Shown: positions 6,236 through 16,100, counted from the stretch's first letter. The stretch: 64,000 nucleotides of DNA from Bacteroidales bacterium (GCA_017538795.1 JAFYIE010000051.1:1-64000), one strand, 5' to 3'. Notes: generated by a model not told the origin, from the letters alone. Numbers and translations: made by a program.

Positions 6236-8758
6236 GTGAAAAAACTGATTCTTTTCATATTATTACTCCTTCCGACTTTTGCCTTTGCGCAGAAGAAAGA
6301 AGGCGTTTTGTACGGAAAAATCACCGACGAGAACGGCAAAGCCATCGAATTTGTCAACGTGGCGGTCCTCAACACCTCATACGGCATCGTTTCCGACTCA
6401 CGCGGCAGCTACAGCCTGACGTTACCGGCCGACACCTTAATTAATGTGGCCTATTCTTTCGTCGGCTACGAGGAAATCAGGCTCGAAATAAATCTAAAAC
6501 CAGGCGAGAGACGCAAAAACGACGTGAAGATGACGGTATCCTCCACCATTCTGCCGGAGATGACAGTGAAAGACCAGGCTTTGCAGACCACCACCATCAC
6601 GAAACTCGACGCCAAGGAAACAGTTTTGTTGCCTACAGCGGGAGCCGGCGGCGTTGAAGACATGGTGAAGACCCTCGCAGGCGTAAGCTCCACCAACGAA
6701 CTCAGCTCACAATACAACGTGCGCGGCGGCAACTTCGACGAGAACCTCATCTACGTCAACGGAATAGAGATCTACAAACCGTTCCTGGTAGGCTCCGGAC
6801 AACAGGAAGGCCTCAGCTTCATCAACTCACGACTTATCTCCAACATCGACTTCTCGGCAGGCGGATTCTCAGCCGAATACGGCGACAAACTCTCATCTGT
6901 ACTCGACATCACATATAAAAAACCTACAGAAACAGCAGGCTCGTTGATGTTCAGCTTCTTAGGAGCCGAAGCTCACGCCGAAGGACGTGCTTTCAAAAAA
7001 AATATGAGCTACCTCATCGGAGCTCGTTACAAAAACACCCAGTACATCCTTGGCAACATGGACACCAAAGGCGATTACAAGCCTAGCTTCATTGACGTTC
7101 AAGGACTTATAACATACAATATAACTCCAAAATTCGAAATCTCTGCCCTCGGATATTACTCTCGCAACAGCTACCTAATGGCTCCTACCACGCGCGAGAC
7201 CGACTTCGGCAACCTTCAGGCTTCGTACCGCCTGAAAGTGTATTTCGACGGTCAGGAACTCAGCAAATATACCACCGGACTCGGCGCCGTGACGTTGAAC
7301 TACAGTCCAAATGATGATTTAAACCTCAAACTCATCGGCTCGACATACTCGGCAATGGAGTCGGAGACATTTGATATTCAAGGACAATACTGGATCGGGC
7401 TCCTCGAGACAAATCCCGGCAGCAACGAACAAGGCAACGTCATCTCAAACCAGGGTGTCGGAACATATATCGAACACGCTAGAAATTTCTTCTATTCGCA
7501 GGTTTACAACATCGACCATAAAGGCGCTTACAAATATAACGACAACGTCTTGAAATGGGGATTGCGCTATCAGCACCAGTTTTTCGACGATATCGTCAGC
7601 GAGTGGGACATGACCGACTCGGCGGGCTACACTCAGCCACACACCATGGATTCCATCTTGAATCCTAACAACCCTATGCAAACCCCTCTCCTATTGAACA
7701 ACGTCGCAAACGCTCATAACGAGCTGAATATAAACAACTTCGACGGATATCTGCAACACTCGTGGCAGTTTGAGCAGGAAAACGGCAACATCTGGGTGCT
7801 GACGGCAGGTCTGCGCGCCAATTACTGGGGCTACAACGAATCGGTGAATGTCAGTCCGCGCGCCGGCATCGCCCTCAAACCTAACAAACGGCCAAACATG
7901 ACCTTCAGACTGTCGGGCGGCGTCTACGTCCAGCCTCCGTTCTACCGCGAAATCCGTATGTTCGACGGCAGTCTGGTCGACAAAGACAAGGTCTCAGTAC
8001 AGAAATCTTACCAGATCGTTTTGGGTCACGAATACAATTTCATTGCCTGGAATCGTCCGTTCGTTCTCACCACCGAACTTTATTACAAATATCTCAAAGA
8101 TATCATCCCTTACGAAGTCGACAACATCCGAATCCGTTATTTCGCCGACCAAAAAGCGACGGGACGCGCATACGGCTTGGACATGAAAATCAACGGGGAG
8201 TTTGTGAAAGGCATCGAGAGCTGGGCTTCTCTTTCCATCATGATGACAGAGGAAGACATTAAATATTTCATCGCCCCCGACGGCTCTGTCATCTCGCAAA
8301 CCGACGTCAACAACGGCGCTGAATATATCCGCGACACCCTCATCTCAGGCATTCCGCGTCCATCCGACCAGCTTCTCAACTTCGCCATCTTCTTCCAGGA
8401 TTACATCCCTCAGATCCCGTCGTTCAAAGTAAGCTTGAAACTCATTTTCGGCACAGGATTGCCATTCGGACCGTCTAATTCTGAGAGATATAGACATAAA
8501 AACAGGATGACAGCTTATCGCCGCGTCGATATAGGATTCAGCAAGCAGCTCATAGGCGACGAGACATCGTTCGACAACCCTCGTAACCCGCTGAAATACA
8601 TTAGAAACTGCTGGCTAAGCCTCGAAGTCTTCAACCTGCTCGGCGTAAACAACGTGAGCTCATACATGTGGGTCACCGACGTGTACAATATACAGTACGC
8701 TGTACCTAACTATCTAACTAACAGGCAGTTAAATCTGAAACTTATTCTGGAGTTTTAA
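6236..8758 (+). CDS. TonB-dependent outer-membrane receptor with carboxypeptidase-regulatory N-terminal domain
   Basis: 840 residues from a GTG start; no ATG lies near, and the GTG directly opens a clean signal peptide (KKLILFILLLLPTFAFAQ). A CarboxypepD_reg-like beta-sandwich (about 22-105) follows, then the plug (about 120-230; GVEDMVKTLAGVSSTNELSSQ, YNVRGGNFDENLIYVNGIEI) and a beta-barrel ending in LNLKLILEF with a terminal aromatic. It imports a substrate across the outer membrane using TonB energy. No SusD-like gene is adjacent, so it is probably not a polysaccharide-locus SusC. The substrate is unknown. Confidence 0.9.
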   Translation: MKKLILFILLLLPTFAFAQKKEGVLYGKITDENGKAIEFVNVAVLNTSYGIVSDSRGSYSLTLPADTLINVAYSFVGYEEIRLEINLKPGERRKNDVKMTVSSTILPEMTVKDQALQTTTITKLDAKETVLLPTAGAGGVEDMVKTLAGVSSTNELSSQYNVRGGNFDENLIYVNGIEIYKPFLVGSGQQEGLSFINSRLISNIDFSAGGFSAEYGDKLSSVLDITYKKPTETAGSLMFSFLGAEAHAEGRAFKKNMSYLIGARYKNTQYILGNMDTKGDYKPSFIDVQGLITYNITPKFEISALGYYSRNSYLMAPTTRETDFGNLQASYRLKVYFDGQELSKYTTGLGAVTLNYSPNDDLNLKLIGSTYSAMESETFDIQGQYWIGLLETNPGSNEQGNVISNQGVGTYIEHARNFFYSQVYNIDHKGAYKYNDNVLKWGLRYQHQFFDDIVSEWDMTDSAGYTQPHTMDSILNPNNPMQTPLLLNNVANAHNELNINNFDGYLQHSWQFEQENGNIWVLTAGLRANYWGYNESVNVSPRAGIALKPNKRPNMTFRLSGGVYVQPPFYREIRMFDGSLVDKDKVSVQKSYQIVLGHEYNFIAWNRPFVLTTELYYKYLKDIIPYEVDNIRIRYFADQKATGRAYGLDMKINGEFVKGIESWASLSIMMTEEDIKYFIAPDGSVISQTDVNNGAEYIRDTLISGIPRPSDQLLNFAIFFQDYIPQIPSFKVSLKLIFGTGLPFGPSNSERYRHKNRMTAYRRVDIGFSKQLIGDETSFDNPRNPLKYIRNCWLSLEVFNLLGVNNVSSYMWVTDVYNIQYAVPNYLTNRQLNLKLILEF

Positions 8759-8759
8759 T

Positions 8760-8822
8760 AGTCTTTAGTCGTTAGTCTTTAGACTTTAGTATACTAACGA
8801 CTAAAAACTAAAGACTAAAGTC
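8760..8822. repeat. TTTAGAC-type AT-rich palindrome between convergent genes
   Basis: Repeats of TTTAGTC and AGACTTTAG form a long imperfect hairpin: AGTCTTTAGTCGTTAGT pairs with ACTAACGACTAAAAACT at two mismatches. It separates the convergent TonB receptor and aspA genes and supplies the last two codons and stop (AGACTTTAG) of aspA. Related tracts lie at 1806-1838 and 11903-11968. It may act as a two-way terminator. Confidence 0.6.
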
Positions 8823-10227
8823 TAATTTCCACAGGCTTAATCATATTTTCCGGACGAAGAATCCAGTCGAGCTGTTCTTTGGTGAGAATGCCATGTTCGA
8901 GAACGAGTTCGTATACTCCGCGACCGGTCTCACTTGCCTCTTTTGCAATCTTTGTCGACTCTTTGTAACCGATAATCGGGTTGAGCATGGTGACGATGCC
9001 GATGCTGTTCTCGACCATCTTGCGGCAATGCTCCACGTTAGCCTCTATGCCATCGATACAAAGAGTACGAAGAGTGTCTAATCCGTTGGTTAATAGATGG
9101 ATAGACTCAAACAAGCAGTAAGCGATGACTGGCTCCATGACGTTAAGCTCGAGCTGACCGTTGTCCGAAGCAAACGATATCGTCATATCGTTACCGATAA
9201 CTTTGTAGCACACCTGATTCATCACTTCCGGTATCACAGGGTTCACTTTGCCTGGCATGATTGACGAACCCGGCTGACGCTGAGGCAGGTTGATCTCGTT
9301 GAAACCGCAGCGGGGACCCGAACTCATGAGACGCAAGTCGTTGCACATTTTGTTTAGTTTGATGCACAAACGTTTCATTGCGGCACTGTACTGAATCATG
9401 CATGATGTCGCGCTGGTAGCCTCGATGAGGTTATCAGCGAGGGTGATGTTCCAACCTGTAATCTTACGCAAGGCGTTGATGCACGCTCCGCTGTAGCCTG
9501 GCTTCGAGCAGATACCAGTTCCAATAGCAGTAGCGCCCATGTTGACAATCAAGAACTCGCGAGCAGCCATGTTCAAAGTCTTCAACTCGCCACGCAACGC
9601 TGCCGCAAAACCGCTGAAAGTCTGACCAAGTGTCATAGGAACGGCATCTTGAAGCTGCGTGCGTCCCATCTTGATGACGTCTTTAAACTCCTCAGCTTTT
9701 TTATCAAGAGCGCCAATCATCTCCACGAGATGAGGCAAAAACTGCTCATGTTCAAGCACCATTGCCAGATGAATAGAGCAAGGATAAGCGTCGTTCGTTG
9801 ATTGTGAGGCATTTACGATATCGTTTGGAGAGCAATATTTATAATCTCCGCGTTCGTGGCCCATTATCTCGAGGGCTCGATTCGCTATCACTTCGTTGGC
9901 GCACATATTCGTTGAGGTACCCGCGCCACCTTGAATCATATCGATAGGAAACTGGTCGTGATGTTTACCTTCGAGAAGCTCGTCACAAGCCTTGCAGATG
10001 GCGTCATGTTGCTGAGCGTCAATCATTCCCATCTCATAGTTCGCTATCGCCGCCGCTTTCTTGGTAATCGCCATTCCCTTTATAAAATTAGGATAGCTCG
10101 ACATCTTGGCACCGCTTATCTTAAAATTCTCCATCGCACGCACGGTCTGAACGCCATAAAGCGCATCGGCCGGCACCTCTTTCTTGCCGAGAAGGTCACT
10201 TTCAACACGAAATTCTGATTTATTCAT
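8815..10227 (-). CDS. aspA: Aspartate ammonia-lyase
   Basis: 470 residues, full length. It reversibly deaminates L-aspartate to fumarate and ammonia in the cytoplasm. The superfamily signature GSSIMPGKVNP spans G320-P330 with the catalytic serine at S321/S322. GRTQLQDAVPMTLGQ (188-202) and GGAGTSTNMCANEV (100-113) are aspartase/fumarase active-site segments. QLQDA with the KVNPVIPEVMNQV region favours aspartase over fumarase. It is monocistronic on the minus strand, and its stop codon lies in the AT-rich palindrome. In anaerobic Bacteroidales it can feed aspartate into fumarate respiration. Confidence 0.93.
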   Translation of the reverse strand: MNKSEFRVESDLLGKKEVPADALYGVQTVRAMENFKISGAKMSSYPNFIKGMAITKKAAAIANYEMGMIDAQQHDAICKACDELLEGKHHDQFPIDMIQGGAGTSTNMCANEVIANRALEIMGHERGDYKYCSPNDIVNASQSTNDAYPCSIHLAMVLEHEQFLPHLVEMIGALDKKAEEFKDVIKMGRTQLQDAVPMTLGQTFSGFAAALRGELKTLNMAAREFLIVNMGATAIGTGICSKPGYSGACINALRKITGWNITLADNLIEATSATSCMIQYSAAMKRLCIKLNKMCNDLRLMSSGPRCGFNEINLPQRQPGSSIMPGKVNPVIPEVMNQVCYKVIGNDMTISFASDNGQLELNVMEPVIAYCLFESIHLLTNGLDTLRTLCIDGIEANVEHCRKMVENSIGIVTMLNPIIGYKESTKIAKEASETGRGVYELVLEHGILTKEQLDWILRPENMIKPVEIRL

Positions 10228-10340
10228 ATATCTTTTTCTATCTCTTTCAAAAATTAGGGTGCAAATTTACAATTAAAATTTGAAATAGAGTTCGAAAAAG
10301 TAAAATAATTTACTATAAAATGGGTTACAAAGTATTACTC

Positions 10341-11873
10341 TCATTTTCCCCAGTTGTCTCTATCGAGACTTCGGTATTGAATCGCCTCGGCGAGATGTTC
10401 GGGGTGGATTTTTTCGGAACCGGCAAGGTCGGCGATGGTACGAGACACTTTCAAAATCCTGTCGCGGGCACGGGCCGATAGTCCCAAGCGTTCCATAGCG
10501 TTTTTCAGAAGTTGACCGCACTGTGCGTCGATGTCGCAATATTTCTGTATCATTTTGGCTGTCATCTGCGCATTACAATGAATTCCCGGCATATCGGCGA
10601 AACGCTGCACCTGGATCATACGGGCTTTTACCACACGCTCACGGACAGCGGCGCTCTTCTCGCCAGGTCTTTTCTGTGCCAACTCGTCATAAGATATCGG
10701 AAACGTCTCGATATGCAAGTCTATTCTGTCGAGCAACGGCCCCGAAATCCTTGAGAGATAAGTCTCCACCTGCCCAGGCTTGCATGTGCACTCCTTCGTC
10801 GGATGGTTGTAGTAACCGCACGGGCACGGATTCATCGCCGCCACTAGCATGAAATTCGCCGGAAACTCCACCGTCTGCTTGGCTCGCGCAATTGTTACCT
10901 GACGATCCTCCATCGGTTGTCGCAAAACCTCAAGCACCTGACGTTTGAACTCAGGGAGCTCGTCAAGAAAAAGCACTCCGTTATGTGCAAGCGATATCTC
11001 CCCAGGCTGCGGATAGGTGCCGCCACCCACCAAGCCGACGTAAGACGTGGTGTGATGCGGGCTCCGAAACGGTCTGGTTCGCATCAACGCGACTCCGTGA
11101 CCGAGCATGCCGACGACAGAATGAATTTTCGTGGTTTCCAACGATTCTTTCAACGTCATAGGTGGCAAAATCGTTGGCAAACGCTTGGCCAGCATGGTCT
11201 TTCCGCTACCAGGAGGACCTATCAGAATTACATTGTGAGAACCTGCAGCGGCCACTTCAAGCGCCCTTTTTATCCCCTCTTGCCCACGAACATCCGAAAA
11301 ATCGAAATCGTAAATATCTGAATGCTCCTCTTCTTCCAGAGTCAGTTTGGTCGGCTCCAGATTATGAGAGCCATTGAAAAAATTGATGACATCCATGAGG
11401 TTCTCGACGCCGTAAACCTCGATATCTTCGACTACAGCCGCCTCGTTAGCGTTGGCCTTAGGCACAATGACTCCTTTAAATCCTTCCTCGGAGGCTTTTA
11501 TCGCTATCGGCAACGCTCCTTTTATCGGGTTGATGCCGCCGTCAAGCGAAAGCTCTCCCATGATGACGTATTTATCGAGCAAATCGACCTTCACCTGCTC
11601 CGACGCAGCCAAGATCGCGATAGCCAAAGGCAGGTCATAACTCGAGCCTTCCTTACGGATATCGGCCGGCGCCATGTTGATGGTGATTTTTCGTTTCGGG
11701 TACTTTAACCCATTGTTATTCAACGCAGATTCAATCCTCTGCTGACTCTCTTTGACGGCGCTGTCGGGCAACCCGACGAGGAAAAACTGCACGCCACGGT
11801 CAATGTTGACCTCAATTGTAACTGTAATAGCATCAATGCCATTCAAGGCACTTCCAAAAGTTTTTACCAACAT
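10341..11873 (-). CDS. comM: YifB/ComM-family Mg-chelatase-like AAA+ ATPase
   Basis: 510 residues. An N-terminal ChlI-type domain (1-170; [38 protein letters not shown]) precedes the AAA+ core. Walker A is GPPGSGKT (219-226) and Walker B is [11 protein letters not shown] cysteine cluster ([17 protein letters not shown]) looks metal-binding, and a C-terminal Mg_chelatase_C helical domain ends the protein. ComM is described as a hexameric branch-migration helicase aiding integration of incoming DNA. Cytoplasmic. The neighbour cinA is also competence-associated, but gldB lies between, so no operon is claimed. Confidence 0.93.
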   Translation of the reverse strand: MLVKTFGSALNGIDAITVTIEVNIDRGVQFFLVGLPDSAVKESQQRIESALNNNGLKYPKRKITINMAPADIRKEGSSYDLPLAIAILAASEQVKVDLLDKYVIMGELSLDGGINPIKGALPIAIKASEEGFKGVIVPKANANEAAVVEDIEVYGVENLMDVINFFNGSHNLEPTKLTLEEEEHSDIYDFDFSDVRGQEGIKRALEVAAAGSHNVILIGPPGSGKTMLAKRLPTILPPMTLKESLETTKIHSVVGMLGHGVALMRTRPFRSPHHTTSYVGLVGGGTYPQPGEISLAHNGVLFLDELPEFKRQVLEVLRQPMEDRQVTIARAKQTVEFPANFMLVAAMNPCPCGYYNHPTKECTCKPGQVETYLSRISGPLLDRIDLHIETFPISYDELAQKRPGEKSAAVRERVVKARMIQVQRFADMPGIHCNAQMTAKMIQKYCDIDAQCGQLLKNAMERLGLSARARDRILKVSRTIADLAGSEKIHPEHLAEAIQYRSLDRDNWGK

Positions 11874-11902
11874 AAAATTCGGTTTTTAGTTAATAATTAG
11901 TT

Positions 11903-11968
11903 TTAGACTTTTGTCTTTAGACATTAGACTTTAGCCAACTAAGGTCTAAAATCTAACGTCTAAAGTCT
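11903..11968. repeat. TTTAGAC-type AT-rich palindrome between gldB and comM
   Basis: Tandem and inverted copies of TTTAGAC / GTCTAAA (for example GTCTTTAGACATTAGACTTTAG followed by GGTCTAAAATCTAACGTC) fill the spacer between the gldB stop and the comM start codon. Same family as 8760-8822 and 1806-1838. Confidence 0.55.
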
Positions 11969-11969
11969 G

Positions 11970-12980
11970 TTATTTCCGCGGCTTGTACTGCGACCGTTGG
12001 AAAATATCCTGATAATCATTCATTTTCATGAGATTTTGTAATGTTTCTTCGTTGTTCGACATGAAAGAACGGATTATTTGCAAACCGATGAAATCGCCAA
12101 GTCGAGCCGGCGCATTTTCAGAAAACGCCGCTGTGAACGGTCCGTCATTGAACAGCACTCGATATTGCTCTAATCCATTGGCATACAGCATGTTATTGCC
12201 AATGATCGACGCCCAAATCTGGCCTTCGTTATCCTGCGCCCACTCCATCTGACGCGACGAATATCCAAGAATTATCGAATCGTTCAAAGTAGGATCCATC
12301 GCCTCGATGAAAAAATATTTCTTACCTCTGTCAATCATCTCCATCATGACGTTTTTCGCCCTGATTTCATTATAAACATAGGTATAATAAACCGCTTCGG
12401 CCAAATCGCGCGTCAAAGCGGCAGGCTGACAACGACGGGAAATATACCTTGGCATCCCGACCTTATCATATATTAAGTCATTGTTAGTCAGATAGAAATC
12501 GAGACTTATCATCACACTTTCCGAAGCTATCATCACCGGACCGTTCTCGAAATTAATGCCAGAAACATAGGTGTAAGTGGCAGGCACCGTGATTTCAGGA
12601 TAATAGTATTTCAAATGCTGATAAACGTCCTTTACTTTGCCTGAAACCGGTGCTATATCAGGAAACGCCGATTCTGTCATCTTATTGATTTTCATGATGA
12701 AAGTGTCGGTGACGAAGTCTTTCAAAAACATCAAGTCAAGCGCACTGAGAGTGTCGCCCAGAAGCGCCTGATAACGCGGTCTTATCGACTGTATCCCTTC
12801 CTCGAAATTAGCGGTATCGACAGCAAAAAGCGCCTTGTTATATTCAAGAATCTCTACTTTTTGCGGCTCCAGGTTCTTGTAATCGACGTTCAGCTGGTTT
12901 TTGTAACCTACTGTTTTTGAACAAGATACAAACAATACAACCAAAGCCAACACCACAATTCTATTTAACCAATTTGTCAT
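11970..12980 (-). CDS. gldB: Gliding-motility lipoprotein GldB homologue
   Basis: 336 residues. A lipoprotein signal peptide ends in the lipobox LFVSC with C20 as the lipidated residue. The mature part matches the GldB family: VEILEYNKALFAVDTANFEEGIQSI, then PEITVPATYTYVSGINFEN, then SLDFYLTNNDLIYDKVGMPRYISRRCQP. GldB was found through gliding motility in Flavobacterium but occurs in many non-motile Bacteroidota; no biochemical activity can be read here. It is anchored to an envelope membrane. Confidence 0.88.
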   Translation of the reverse strand: MTNWLNRIVVLALVVLFVSCSKTVGYKNQLNVDYKNLEPQKVEILEYNKALFAVDTANFEEGIQSIRPRYQALLGDTLSALDLMFLKDFVTDTFIMKINKMTESAFPDIAPVSGKVKDVYQHLKYYYPEITVPATYTYVSGINFENGPVMIASESVMISLDFYLTNNDLIYDKVGMPRYISRRCQPAALTRDLAEAVYYTYVYNEIRAKNVMMEMIDRGKKYFFIEAMDPTLNDSIILGYSSRQMEWAQDNEGQIWASIIGNNMLYANGLEQYRVLFNDGPFTAAFSENAPARLGDFIGLQIIRSFMSNNEETLQNLMKMNDYQDIFQRSQYKPRK

Positions 12981-13032
12981 CTTTCCAATCTACTCTTTAA
13001 ACTTTTAAACTACTCTAAACTCTAAACTAAAA

Positions 13033-13079
13033 GGATTTCTCCACTACGTTTCACTTCGTTACACTTCGGTCGAAATGAC
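13033..13079 (-). repeat. GTCATTTCGA-type dispersed palindrome carrying the cinA stop codon
   Basis: On the minus strand it reads GTCATTTCGACCGAAGTGTA and continues to GTGGAGAAATCC. The last codons of cinA (VISTEV) and its TAA stop lie inside it. The related copy at 18684-18722 does the same for an aminopeptidase gene, in the same reading frame. Confidence 0.7.
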
Positions 13080-14324
13080 GGACTGGCGAATCATTTCAAG
13101 CGCTGTTATCGCCGCTCTTTCTATATTATTTCCTCTGTCTTTACCAAAATTACATTTTTTCGACACCACTCCGTTCGGTCCAGCCACAGCGATCCACACT
13201 GTTCCGACAGGATTTTCATCAGTGCCGCCGTCAGGTCCCGCTACGCCTGTTGTCGCTACTGCATAATCAGTCTTCAGCAACGCCCTGACGCCCGTCGCCA
13301 TCTGTTCTGCAACTTGCTGACTTACAACAGTATACTTCTCCACATCGGCATGGTTCACACCTAAAACTTCCTCCTTGACAGAGGTGGCATACGACACCAC
13401 CGTTCCTTTGAAAACCTTCGAACTACCCGGAATCGCGGTTATCATCTTCGCTATCGTACCGCCCGTGCAGCTCTCCGCCGACGCCAAAGTCTTTCCTGCC
13501 GCCTCTAGCTTCTCCAAAACAGCCTCAGCAATAGGCTTCTCGTCGTAACCGAAGATAAATTCTCCAATAAGCTTCGACAACTTATCAATCTCATTATCAA
13601 TGGTTTGCTGCAAGAACTCACGGTCAGGATGACGGCCTTCGAGACGCAGACGCACCATGCCATACTGCGGCAGATATGCCAGCGAAAGAAAATCTGGCAA
13701 AGCGTCTTCCCAGTCCTTGATCTTGTCGGCAAGGAACGACTCGCCCACGCCCGTCGTCATCACCACCTTACTTATATAAGGTGTCACCTTGAAATGTTCT
13801 AAAAGCTTCGGCAAAATCTCCTGCTCAAACACGTTTTTCATCTCAAAAGGCACGCCCGGCATCGAGATAAACACCGACTTTCCCTTCTCAAACCACATGC
13901 AAGGCGCTGTGCCATAACGATTTGGGATGTATTTGCACGCCTTCGGGATAAACGCCTGGCCTCGGTTGCGCTCGGTCATCTGATAGCCACGTAACTTAAA
14001 GATACTCATCACGTTATCGTAGGCGTCCTGACAAAACTCCAGCTCGGTATTGAAATATTTGCACAGCGTCGGCTTCGTGATGTCGTCGGCGGTAGGTCCC
14101 AAACCACCTGTCATAACGATGATCTCCACATCGGAACAGGCATCCAAAGCCTCCACAATATCTCGTTCACCATCACCGATAGTCAAAGTTGAAATAACTT
14201 CTATTCCATTGGTAGTCAATATATTACCAAGCCAAGAAGCGTTAGTGTTAACTACCTGTCCAATCAAAAGTTCATCGCCTATGGAGATGAGTTTGGCCTT
14301 TACAAAATCGTTATCTCTTTTCAT
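13059..14324 (-). CDS. cinA: CinA-family protein (molybdopterin-binding-like plus NMN deamidase domains)
   Basis: 421 residues, full length. The N-terminal MoCF-like domain (about 8-175) shows KLISIGDELLIGQVVNTNASWL and VMTGGLGPTADDITKPTL; the C-terminal CinA domain (about 260-415) shows LASAESCTGGTIAKMITAIPG, VVSYATSVKEEVLGV and ATTGVAGPDGGTDENPVGTVW. CinA proteins deamidate NMN or hydrolyse ADP-ribose in pyridine-nucleotide salvage. The last residues (VISTEV) come from a dispersed repeat and not from a conserved family tail. The divergent neighbour is uridine phosphorylase, with promoters facing away from a 147-bp spacer. Confidence 0.93.
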   Translation of the reverse strand: MKRDNDFVKAKLISIGDELLIGQVVNTNASWLGNILTTNGIEVISTLTIGDGERDIVEALDACSDVEIIVMTGGLGPTADDITKPTLCKYFNTELEFCQDAYDNVMSIFKLRGYQMTERNRGQAFIPKACKYIPNRYGTAPCMWFEKGKSVFISMPGVPFEMKNVFEQEILPKLLEHFKVTPYISKVVMTTGVGESFLADKIKDWEDALPDFLSLAYLPQYGMVRLRLEGRHPDREFLQQTIDNEIDKLSKLIGEFIFGYDEKPIAEAVLEKLEAAGKTLASAESCTGGTIAKMITAIPGSSKVFKGTVVSYATSVKEEVLGVNHADVEKYTVVSQQVAEQMATGVRALLKTDYAVATTGVAGPDGGTDENPVGTVWIAVAGPNGVVSKKCNFGKDRGNNIERAAITALEMIRQSVISTEV

Positions 14325-14436
14325 ATTTTAAACCTCAAAAACAACATTTTCAATCATAAAACGTTACAAAATTAAACATTAATATTTTACGTTCTTCATT
14401 TTTAACATTTTTTAACTTAACTTGCATTTTTTTGAC

Positions 14437-14444
14437 TACTTTTG
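14437..14444 (+). promoter_or_regulatory. Promoter -7 element for the uridine phosphorylase gene
   Basis: TACTTTTG matches TAnnTTTG and is 28 bases before the ATG, in the divergent spacer shared with cinA. Confidence 0.6.
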
Positions 14445-14471
14445 CAAAAAAATTTTAACAATTGACAGACT

Positions 14472-15347
14472 ATGAATACTAAACCCATACCTGGCTCACA
14501 GCTCGTTTTCAATAACGAAGGAGCTATATATCACTTGAATCTCTTTCCGGAGATGCTTGCCGACAATGTCATTCTCGTTGGCGACCCTGACCGTGTGGCC
14601 ATGGTTTCAAGCCATTTCGACACCATCGAATACAAACGTCAGAACCGCGAACTCGTAACGCACACCGGCACCTATAAAGGAAAACGCATCACGGCGTTGT
14701 CGACGGGAATGGGCACCGACAACATCGATATCGTGGTTAACGAATTGGATGCCGTCGCTAACATCGACTTCAAGACACGCACCCCGAAAAATGAACACCG
14801 CACGCTCAACATGGTGCGTCTCGGCACCTGCGGCGCACTTCAGCCTGAAATCGGCGTCGAAGACAGCTACGTCGCCTCACGTTACGCCATCGGTCTCGAC
14901 GGCCTCGCCTACTTTTACAAAGAGCGTAACGAAGTGATTAACAAGGATATGACCGATGCCTTCATCCGCGACATGAAGTATCCTACCGACCTCCCGAAAC
15001 CTTACATCGTGGAGAGCTCAAAAGAGTTGTTTGACCGCCTCGCTGAAGGTTATCATCAAGGTATCACTGCCACGTCTCCGGGCTTCTACGGACCTCAAGG
15101 GCGCTCTCTTCGCCTCGAGCTGACGTACCCTCAAATCAACCCCGACATTGAGAAATTCAACTACAAAGGATGGAAAGTCTGCAACTTCGAGATGGAGTCA
15201 TCGGCATTGTTCAGCCTCGGTAAGATGCTGGGACACAACTGCTTAACCATCTGCGTGGCAATAGCAAACCGCGTCACGGAGAAGTTCTCCGCCGACTATC
15301 ATCCTTACGTCGAAAAACTTATAAAAACGACTTTGGAGAGATTATAA
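14472..15347 (+). CDS. udp: Nucleoside phosphorylase, uridine-phosphorylase-like
   Basis: 291 residues of the PNP/UDP family. The phosphate-binding glycine segment VILVGDPDRVAMVSSHFD is near residues 34-51, the central region has GTYKGKRITALSTGMGTDNIDIV and RLGTCGAL, and the specificity region ends in CNFEMESSALFSLGKML, whose MES motif binds ribose. It should split uridine reversibly to uracil and ribose 1-phosphate. Insertions relative to E. coli Udp are typical of Bacteroidota members. It converges on the amidase-like gene with a 6-base overlap of coding ends. Nucleobase transport genes lie about 4 kb downstream. Confidence 0.88.
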   Translation: MNTKPIPGSQLVFNNEGAIYHLNLFPEMLADNVILVGDPDRVAMVSSHFDTIEYKRQNRELVTHTGTYKGKRITALSTGMGTDNIDIVVNELDAVANIDFKTRTPKNEHRTLNMVRLGTCGALQPEIGVEDSYVASRYAIGLDGLAYFYKERNEVINKDMTDAFIRDMKYPTDLPKPYIVESSKELFDRLAEGYHQGITATSPGFYGPQGRSLRLELTYPQINPDIEKFNYKGWKVCNFEMESSALFSLGKMLGHNCLTICVAIANRVTEKFSADYHPYVEKLIKTTLERL

Positions 15348-16100
15348 TTCGTAATCCTGCTGCTCGTCTTCGTGCTTCATCGAGATCAAACACTCGAGGT
15401 TCACGTCGAGCACAGCTTCTTCAAAGAATGGCGCCGAAGCTACCACATAGCTCTCGTAGCCGAAAATCATGGAGCCGCCGTCGAAGGTGGCTTCTTTTTT
15501 TGATGCCACGTTGTTCACAAAAACAAGCGGACGCTCGGTCTTTAACACATTTTGTCTCAACGTGTTACGACGAATTCTCGACTGACCTACACCACATTTT
15601 TCAGCACCTATGTTAATAATGACATCAGGAGCTAACGACATCAGCTCGTCAACTCGGTTTGTCAACAAAAACTCGTCATCGTTGGTGTTTGCGAGGTCAG
15701 AGCCGATGGTGACAGCATATTTATGACACCCAATCTGCAGCAACTCATCAGCGTCGGAAGGCTCGAAGACATCCTTCTCAAAGGCTGACAACTGCTTCTT
15801 TTTGAACACTTTACGCTGTCCTTGAAACATATAAACCGCCGCGTTGAACTTCCCTACAGGACAGCCCACGAGAACGCCAATATTTTCGCATTCCAAAGCT
15901 ATCTTGTCTAAAGCTTTCTCGCATCTGTCAATAAAACCAGGGGCTTTTAACATTTCGGCTGTACAGACTCCGCTCACCGAAAGCTCAGGAAATATTACTA
16001 AAGTAGAGGCTTTTGCCTTGTGAGCCGCCTCTACTATTTTCGCCACATTGCCGTCAATATCGCCGGCAACGCACTTGATCTGCGCTAAAGTTATCTTCAT
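15342..16100 (-). CDS. Nitrilase-superfamily protein resembling the NAD-synthetase glutaminase domain, catalytic cysteine missing
   Basis: 252 residues forming one carbon-nitrogen hydrolase domain, most like the glutaminase half of glutamine-dependent NadE: MKITLAQIKCVAGDIDGNVAKI, IFPELSVSG with E39, KKKQLSAFEKDVFEP with K102, and VFVNNVASKKEATFDGGSM. At the cysteine position of the usual LICEDLW strand this protein reads TIGSDLA, so the nucleophile appears to be glycine (G133). The synthetase half is absent. It may be a non-catalytic partner or have another role. Its start abuts the barrel gene upstream (one-base overlap), suggesting co-transcription. Confidence 0.75.
   Translation of the reverse strand: MKITLAQIKCVAGDIDGNVAKIVEAAHKAKASTLVIFPELSVSGVCTAEMLKAPGFIDRCEKALDKIALECENIGVLVGCPVGKFNAAVYMFQGQRKVFKKKQLSAFEKDVFEPSDADELLQIGCHKYAVTIGSDLANTNDDEFLLTNRVDELMSLAPDVIINIGAEKCGVGQSRIRRNTLRQNVLKTERPLVFVNNVASKKEATFDGGSMIFGYESYVVASAPFFEEAVLDVNLECLISMKHEDEQQDYEL

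Noticed and set aside
6236-8758. SusC of a polysaccharide utilisation locus
   Set aside because: No SusD-like lipoprotein, glycoside hydrolase or sensor gene is adjacent, and at 840 residues it is shorter than typical SusC proteins.
8815-10227. Class II fumarase instead of aspartase
   Set aside because: Both share the GSSIMPGKVNP signature; the flanking residues and the absence of a fumarase-like N-terminus favour aspartase, so that name was kept.
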